Assembly (NCBI GenBank): GCA_025506515.1
Contig: CM046443.1
Span: forward strand, 20,366,700-20,430,699
Direction of reading: 5' to 3'
DNA from: Flaveria trinervia
Taxonomy: Eukaryota > Streptophyta > Magnoliopsida > Asterales > Asteraceae
Length of the DNA stretch: 64,000 nucleotides
A program made the position numbers and the translations under genes. Positions within the stretch are counted from its first letter, which is position 1; each line of letters begins with the position of its first letter. The notes beneath the pieces were generated by a model. The model saw only the letters and a program-made list of their open reading frames with translations. It was not told the DNA's origin and did not search any database. Below are positions 57,235 through 64,000 of the stretch, piece by piece.

Positions 57235-58763
57235 CTAATCAATGTTTATCATCCCAATGGCTGTAATGAGATACTTAAATCTATGTTCATCAAAAGCTTT
57301 GGTGAACAAATCAACATATTTTTCATTTGAATCAACTTTGATTAGCTTGATTAGATTTTTCTCATGAATATCTCTAATGAAATGATACCTGATATCAATA
57401 TGCTTTGTCTTGGAGTGCTTCACCGGATTTTCAGTGATGGAGATAGCACTGTTATTGTCAATGTGGATAGGAGTGCTCATAAATTTGAATCCATAGTCTA
57501 TCATCTGGTTCTGAATCCAAAGCAGCTGCTGAGCGCAACAACTTACAACAACAATGTATTCAGCTTCAGCAGTTGATATAGAGACACAAGATTATTTCTT
57601 GCATTGCCATGAGATGATCCTTCCACCAAGAAATTGACATCCTCCTAATGTTGATTTCTTGTCAATGTTTCAACCACCATAGTCATTATCAGATAATCCA
57701 TAGAGATTAAAATTGTTGTTCCTTGGATACCAGAGACCTACTTAGGTGCTCCTTTGATGTATCTGAGGATTCTCTTGGCAGAAGCTAGGTGAGACACCTT
57801 TGGAGCAGCCTGATATCTTACACAAATGCATGTATCAAACATGATATCAGGTCTACTTGCTGTGAGATACATCAGAGAACCAATAATTGCCCTATACTGA
57901 TGTTGATCAGTATCCTCCCCCTTAGAATCCGGACATAGATTATGGTTTCTGGGTATGGGTGTCTTAGCTGAATTACAATCTTTCATGTCAAATCTCTCTA
58001 AGATGTCATTGACATAATTAGATTGATTGATGAAGAACCCTTTCTTCATTTGCTTCACCTGAATTCCAAGGAAAAAGTCCATTTTCCCATGGAACTCATC
58101 TCAAACTTCTTCTTCATGATGCTTTCAAAGTCTTTACACATTTGGTCGTTTGAGGAACCAAATATGATGTCATCAACATAGACTTGAACAAACAAGATGT
58201 CCTTTCCAGACTTCCTTATGAAAAGAGTCTTGTCAATGGTACCTCTACTGTAACCATTCTTCAGAAGAAACTAAGACAAAGTCTTATACCACAGCCTAGG
58301 TGCTTGGTGTAACCCATACATAGCTTTATCCAATTTTCACACATAGTCAGGGTGTTGTGGGTCTTCAAATCCTGGAGGCTGGCACACGTCGACTCCTATT
58401 TATATCCCCATATAGAAAGGCACACTTGACATCAAGTTGGTAGACAGTGAAATTCTTGGATGCAGCATAAGTAAGGAAGATCCTAACTGCCTCAAGTCTT
58501 GCAACAGGTGTAAAGACATCAGTATAATCGATTCCTTCCTCTTGAGTGTATCCTTGAACCACCAGTCTTGCCTTGTTCTTGATAATCAAGCCTCTGTCAT
58601 CTCTCTTCTTTCTTAAACCCCATTTGGTGCCTATAAGTACTTGACCAGATAGTAGCGGACATAGGTTCCAAACCTTTTGTCTTTTGAATTGAAGCAGCTC
58701 CTCTTGCATCGATTCAACCCAGCTACTATCTTTCAAGGCATCTTCTACCTTCTTGGGTTCCAT
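57235..58763 (-). pseudogene. Reverse transcriptase and RNase H of element A
   Basis: In coding order: WVESMQEELLQFKRQKVWNL, ARLVVQGYTQEEGIDYTDVF, YQLDVKCAFLYG, the catalytic VYVDDIIFGSSND (near 58165-58200), DFFLGIQVKQMKKGFF, ASRPDIMFDTC and ILRYIKGAPK. RNase H pieces STAEAEYIVVV and HIDIRYHFIRD follow, ending at about 57235. Frame breaks lie between the pieces. Confidence 0.88.
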
Positions 58764-59322
58764 CTGGGATAAGAAGCATGAGTACAGGCAGACATTCCCA
58801 TAATGAGTCTATCCTCTTGTTGTCACACCTTCAAAGACATCTCCTATGATGTTTTAGCTGGATGAGTGTTGTGAGTTCACACACAAGGAATCACTTCTAG
58901 TTGCAAAGATAGATCCAGATTGGACATTGCTCAGGAGCTGGAGCACTTTGTCCAGCTGTTGTTACAAATTCATTCAATGAGGATTGATTGTATGAATGAG
59001 AAACATCATCATTTGTTGGCTGTGAAGCAGCATTAACAGTTTCCTGTTCCTTCAGGATGCTGCTTCCATAAGCTTGGTGTTATGCAGGGTCACCTAATGA
59101 ACTTTGAGGATCAATAGGTGATTCACTGGTTGAAGCTCCACTATCCTTGAGATAGATATACTATCAGATCTGCCAATAGTGGAAGCTAATTTGTTGTAGC
59201 TCTTAGATAACTTGGAATAGGTCTGGGTAACTCAAATAATCGGGTATCTTCAGAATTTCCTTGAGTACCTGTTCCGGCTGAAATATTCTCACAAGATGGT
59301 TTAGAATAGTTTGGAAACAATT

Positions 59323-60754
59323 CTAAGTCAAAAATATGATCAGGTCCATTCCCCCTAACACAAGAAGTGTGCTTATTAACAAAAATGTTGGATGATTACT
59401 CAAATGTTGATTCTTGATGTTGTAAACTCTATAAGCTTTAGAGCTAGAGGAGTATCCAACAAAGATAGCATCATCCGACTTGTTAGCAAATTTTGCCAAA
59501 TTGTCATTTGTGTTAAGTATGGTACACCTGCAGCCAAAGGACCTTAGAAAGCCAATGAACGGTGGCCTCTTGTTCCATAGCTCATAAAGGGTTTTTCCAT
59601 GTGGCTTAACTACAAAAACTTTGTTCTGCACATAGCATGCAGTGCTGGCTGCCTCTGCCCAGAATGTTAGGTAGTTTGGAATCGGCTAATATAGTTCGAG
59701 CAACCTCAATAAGTGTCCTGTTCTTCCTCTTATCAACACCATTTTGTTAAGGAGTTCTGGGAGCACTATATTGTCTGGCAATCCCTTTTGAGTTACAAAT
59801 GAGTCTAGAACGAAGTTCTTAAACTCAGTCACTTGATCACTTCTGATTATCTTTACCTTGTGATCAATTTGATTTTCTCTTTTAAGAACAAAAGATTTTA
59901 GTATTTCAGCAGTTTTATCTTTAGATCTTAAAAAGAATACCCATGTAAATCTTGTAAAATCATCAACAATCACAAGGTAGCATGATTTCCTTCCAATGCT
60001 CATTATACTTGTGAGACCAAATAAATCCATATGCAATAAGTATAATGGAGTGGTGATAGAGTTAACAACATTGAATTTATGAGATGTCCTGTGTTGCTTC
60101 CCTTTCAGGCATGCAACACAGTTGTCTTTGCAGATAATTCATTTTTAGGCAAACCATGTACCAAGTTATTTTTAGCCAATTTATTCATTGTCTTAAAATT
60201 TACATAACACATTCGTTTATGCCATAATGTTGACTCATCACCATTAGCTTTGGAAAGAAAGCATGATAATTCACCCATTGGGGAAGCAATGTTCATATCT
60301 AGCTTGTACATATCCCCTTTCCTAGGAGATCTAAGAAGCACCAATTCCAGAGGAATTGTCATCCCTGGTTTGAGGATAATGCACTTATGTTCTGTGAAAA
60401 GCATTTGATGCTTTTGATCACAGAACTGAGAAACACTTAACAGATTACGTTCAAGCTGTTTGACAAAGTGAACTTTGTCAACTTTTAACTTTCCATTGGA
60501 TATACTTCCTTTGCCAGAAATATATCCTCCGGCCTTACCTCCAAACTGGACAAGACCTCCATCAGAATATTGAAATGTTGAAGGAGAGATCTGCTCCCTG
60601 TCATGTGCCTGGAGCATCCACTGTCCATAATCCAAATATTGGTATTCTTGTCATATGGATGTTCCTGCACATAAGATGAGATTATTAGTTTTGATTGGAA
60701 ACCCAAGCCTTGTTGGTCTTGGGTTCTTCTAATGATAGGACATAATTGAACCAA
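59323..60754 (-). pseudogene. Protease and integrase of element A
   Basis: The protease reads NTNIWIMDSGCSRHMTGSRS (intact DSG). A zinc/His region follows: STLWHKRMCYVNFKTMNKLA (the family has RLGHxN, here altered to RMCYVN). Then comes the integrase: CYLVIVDDFTRFTWVFFLRS, KIIRSDQVTEFKNF (the usual NGTEF is changed) and QNKVFVVKPHGKTLYELWN. Several residues normally fixed in the family are altered. Confidence 0.85.
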
Positions 60755-62265
60755 AAGTTAAGCATGGGGGTTCAATGGGTGTCTTTGAAGAAGAGGTTTG
60801 GGCTGAAGCATATTTCTTGATCTTCCAATCCATCCTTTGATTGATCATTGAGGATGAGCCTTTTGAGGCTTTTGTAGCATGGCATTCTTCTGAAGCTTCT
60901 TTCTTTTCGGAAGAAGCCTTCACCACCTTTTCTTCCGAAGTAGTCTTCTTCTAGGATGGTCTCAAGGGAATATTATATTCTTTTGATTCTTAACTACTTT
61001 AGCTTCTGAAGCTATTTTCCCTTCGGAAGAAGAATTTTCTTCCGAAAGCAACCTTGCTTTAGAAACCAGCTTTCCCTTTTTCATCACTGGACCATTTGAT
61101 AAGGTCCAAATGAGAAAGTTTCCTTGACTCCTTCTCTTTTAACATTATTTGCATAATGTGTGCCAGCAGGATTGTAATAACAATATTTGGCATGGGTTTT
61201 GCAGACCACATATTATGCATGTAATGTTAGTTTTCTAGGAGCTTGAGGATTGCTGTTTCTTGTTCTTTTTCTCTTCATCAGCAACCTTTCCCTTTAACTT
61301 CTGATCCTTGGTAGGATAGGAGTGTTGGTACTACACTCTTTTCCTGAATCAGAGTTACCTACCACCTGGAATCCAACTGAGATGAATACACCTTTTTGTT
61401 TTGGGTCAATCATCAGTTTGGACTCAGCCACTTTCTTGGCAGTTCTTCTTGCTGCTTTAGCTCTGCTTTTTCTGGATTTGGTGGTTAGGATTTGTTCATC
61501 ACTGGAAAAAGTGGGTTGATTTACCTGTTCCTTCCCTGTGGTGGTCTCTATTATTACATCATTCTTCAACATAAGGGAAAATGGGTCAGCAGATGGACCT
61601 CTTGCTCTTCAGTACCACATATAGGTTGTCTTATAGACTTATAAGAATATGGTGGAGCAATTTCATTGGTCCCCAACCATCCTTTGTTTTGATAACAACT
61701 TTTAGAGTGGGAGGATGATGCAATAACAGATTGGAAGTTTTGCTCAGAAATAGCATACTTCCTAGCTTGAGCCTCAGACAATTTGGATATTAAATCCTTT
61801 ATTTGAGTCTTATAATTTATGTGTTCATGTTTGAATAAGGACACCGTTTTCTCTAACTCCTCAATTTTTCTTTGGTAGTCAGATTCAGCCCTTTTAAAAT
61901 CAGATTTCAAAACATTTAAAGACTCAATATCATATTTAATTTTCATATTGTAGTCTTGATACAGTTTAACCTTAGCAATACATGTAGGAGTACAAAGATG
62001 TTCATATACCTTATTGTCATCTGTTCCTGCCATGAGTGCTTGAGCAGGAGTCACATCCTGCACCTAAAGCTCTAGTCAACTTCTTGAGCCATTGCAGCTG
62101 TCTCTATTGACTTTCAGAGGGCTTTGATGTAGAGGGATGTGTGGAGGCCTGTGGGGTCTCGGATTTGACTTGGGAGCCTTGCATTCCCTTGCAAAATGAC
62201 CAAGTTGGTTACATTTATAACATTTTACCTTGGTTTTGTCAAACCCAAATTTGTTGTTGGTTGGG
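60755..62265 (-). pseudogene. Gag C-terminal region of element A
   Basis: A zinc knuckle, CYKCNQLGHFAREC, lies at about 62175-62220. A coiled-coil stretch (61566-62063; ESDYQRKIEELEKTVSLFKH, LISKLSEAQARKYA), a basic segment (SRKSRAKAARRTAKKVAESK) and a THAKYCYYNPAGTHY stretch near 61150-61210 follow. A linker at 60890-61060 is made of CTTCCGAAG/CTTCGGAAG words. The reading is cut on its 5' side by the Gypsy-type LTR at 62266. Confidence 0.78.
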
Positions 62266-62335
62266 TGTAACACCTGGCTATTTTTAGACAAGAAAGAAGA
62301 ATAAGTAAAGAAAAAGAAAGAAAAGAAATAAAACC

Positions 62336-63222
62336 TGACAGGATCAGCGATCACAAGTTTGATGTATTAGGATACAAAGCAGCGGAATACAAACAAGAAT
62401 TAGACAAATTGTAGCAACCAATTGATATTTGTAAGCATTAAAAGCGCATACGGTTATAGGGAGAGAATATATATTCTGATTTCAAGGAATGTTTATGGAT
62501 GAAGAATATTTCTAATCAAATCATCGTTTATTGAATTCATTCATCTCATTCATCATCGTTACAATGAGTTGTCACTCCTTATATAGAGTGCAACAAACAC
62601 TGCTGTTATCACGGAAAGTGACAACTGGCAGATCTAATACAAAAATAACTAATTCTTAACAAACTACTGAAATGTTCACAACTACTGAGAACATATCAGC
62701 ATGTAAGTACAAAAATAAAACTACTGAAACTACAACGACTGAAGAACAAGCTCTTCAGTCGTTTTACAAAACTACTGAAACATAAAAATATAAAACTACT
62801 GATATCACAACTACTGAAGAAGTACTCTTCAGCAGTTGTGACAAACTACTGAGGCTTCAGTACTTGATCTTCAGACTTGACCTTCAGGTGGTTCATCAGC
62901 TGATGACTTAGTAGATATCATCAGCTGATGCCTTCAGTCTTTGTCTTCAGACTTTGTACATCAGTTGTTGATCTTCAGCACTTTAAACTCTTCAGCTGTT
63001 GTACTTCAGTACTTTGGTCTTTCAGCTTCAGCACTTGTGTTCTTCAGCTGTTGTACTTCAGCACTTTGGTTCTTCAGCTGTTGAGGTCTTCAGCACTTGA
63101 TCTTCAGCTGTTGAAGTCTTCAGCACTTGTCAAACTACTGATGAGGCTTTCAGCAGTTGTTGTGATACCATGTGGGACTTAGAGGTTTCTGATCTTGGCT
63201 CATTGGTTCTTTTGGTCCAACA
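62336..63222 (-). mobile_element. Solo LTR of the B family, TSD AAACC
   Basis: 887 bases, the reverse complement of the element B LTR (TGACAGGATCAG...GGTCCAACA). Flanks AAACC at 62331-62335 and 63223-63227 are identical. It is more diverged from B's LTRs than they are from each other, so it is older than B. The ORF-like stretch at 62928-63182 is LTR repeat, not a gene. Confidence 0.93.
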
Positions 63223-63839
63223 AAACCCAAGTCTAGGGGTAAAAAGTGTCCAAAAGGACAAAATGTTTGAAAAGTGGGTGTAAAAGGTGGTATGGCCGCC
63301 CATATGTCACATACCTCACTGATCTTCGGGTTTTAGAGAGAAAGAGTAGCTGGGAGCAGCAAATTCGCGATTTTGGAGGAAGAACTCAGGAAGAATTCAA
63401 ATTCAAGGTAAGAAGTCACGTATCTATGGTGTTCTTAACCGGTTACGTCCTCGGGTTTATGCTTATGTGTGTTTATATGTGTTCGGGTATGTTTTTAGTG
63501 GGTTCTAGACGGTTGAAATTCAATTTGCAAACGAGTTTGGAAGAAGCCATACTCAAGAGCTACAAAGGTGAGTTCTAGGATCCCTCTTTTACTGGTTTTT
63601 AACTGATTTTGGGGCTGAAATGCATGAATGTATGTTTTCACTAAATTGGGTTTCGGACCCGTATGCTTGTATGCATGTATAATGACATTATGTTGTGATG
63701 ATGTGACTATGTTCATGCTTGATGATGTTTCTAAGACTTAGGATGTATGATTTAAGCTTAGAACATGATGAATGATGATTTGAGATTTGAAATCTGATGT
63801 TTAAGGCTCATATGTTAAGATTTAGAAACTGCATAAGTG

Positions 63840-64000
63840 TTGAAAAGTCAATGCGGATGGAAAGGTTAATGGGGATGAGCAAAGTAAGTCAATGCGGATG
63901 AGCATTGACTAAGTATGACAAATGCGTATGAAAGTTAATGTGGATGAAGTCAATGTGGATGAGCAATTGACTAAGCCTAAGAAATGCGGATGAACAGTTA
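63840..64000 (+). repeat. AATGCGGATGAG word array in the second Gypsy LTR
   Basis: CAATGCGGATGAGC, AATGTGGATGAG, AAATGCGTATGAA and AAATGCGGATGAAC recur about every 20-30 bases to the window edge. The core word is the one seen in the 21-bp array at 33.8-34.2 kb. Confidence 0.75.

Larger units (their letters stand above)
37298..62265 (-). mobile_element. SIRE-type Copia element A (minus), interrupted by B and a LINE
   Basis: Contents on the minus strand from right to left: gag zinc knuckle (62160-62230), gag tail, protease, integrase, reverse transcriptase, RNase H, spacer, an env-like ORF, a polypurine tract, and the 3' LTR (37298-38195). The 5' LTR and most of gag lie beyond the second Gypsy-type LTR at 62266 and probably outside the window. 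Insertions: element B at 39740-52125 and a LINE at about 53920-56048. All frames are broken. Confidence 0.85.
62266..64000 (+). repeat. 5' LTR of a second Gypsy-type element (runs off the window)
   Basis: Begins TGTAACACCTGGC at the point where element A's gag is cut. Shared words with the LTR at 31459-32749, read on the other strand (GTTTTAGAG, GGTGAGTTCTAG, GTTCGGGT), put them in related families. The right end, primer site and any coding region are outside. It holds a solo LTR and ends in an AATGCGGATG array. Confidence 0.6.

Noticed and set aside
62928..63182. Open frame of Ser/Leu-rich repeats, also seen near 39780 and 51278
   Set aside because: It is the B-family LTR dyad array read as protein.

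Overview
The window looks like a nuclear chromosome segment from a eudicot plant, probably an asterid and perhaps Asteraceae. The sequence shows AT-rich DNA, two spliced plant genes, and a dense nest of LTR retrotransposons with methionine-tRNA primer sites (TGGTATCAGAGC type). It also holds RTE-type LINE sequence and short hAT/Mutator-like elements. The Asteraceae placement is inference. It rests on SIRE-type Copia elements with a long post-pol 'env-like' ORF that resembles proteins common in that family.

Layout. (1) 1-8618: the end of a repeat with CCGGTT palindromes, AT-rich DNA, then a plus-strand MIC10 gene (mitochondrial inner-membrane cristae organiser) whose long first intron carries a MITE. 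(2) 8619-21100: a minus-strand, 28-exon PRP40A-like gene (U1 snRNP-associated WW/FF splicing factor) convergent with MIC10. One of its introns holds a 3-kb Copia derivative and another a LINE 3' tail. (3) 21100-25594: intergenic DNA with a 204-bp hAT-type MITE and a Mutator-like inverted-repeat structure. (4) 25595-30110: a complete gag-only (non-autonomous) Copia element with an exact 5-bp target duplication. (5) 31459 to the window end: a nest of transposons.

Order of the nest, inferred from interruptions and target duplications: a decayed minus-strand Gypsy element (31459-37297) received a small pol-less LTR element (32823-35237), a solo LTR (35881-36462, TSD TACTC) and SIRE-type Copia 'A' (minus, from 37298). 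Element A was then broken by SIRE-type Copia 'B' (plus, 39740-52125), an RTE LINE fragment (about 53920-56048) and a second Gypsy-type LTR (62266 to the end). A solo LTR of the B family (62336-63222, TSD AAACC) sits inside that last LTR.

Two features stand out. First, each LTR-element family carries its own short repeated word. Several words are dyads (CTTCCGAAG in A, CTGAAG/CTTCAG in B, CAGTCG..CGACTG in the 25.6-kb element), and in A and B the word recurs in the LTR, the pol-env spacer and the gag-protease linker. Second, the pol-less element at 32.8-35.2 kb has a 21-bp array that reads as a heptad peptide repeat (T-N-A-D-x-L-x). The two LTRs of young element B differ mostly by one-base indels, which suggests residual assembly errors. 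Frameshifts here, including those in PRP40, should be read with that in mind. The two host genes are unrelated in function; nothing suggests co-regulation.
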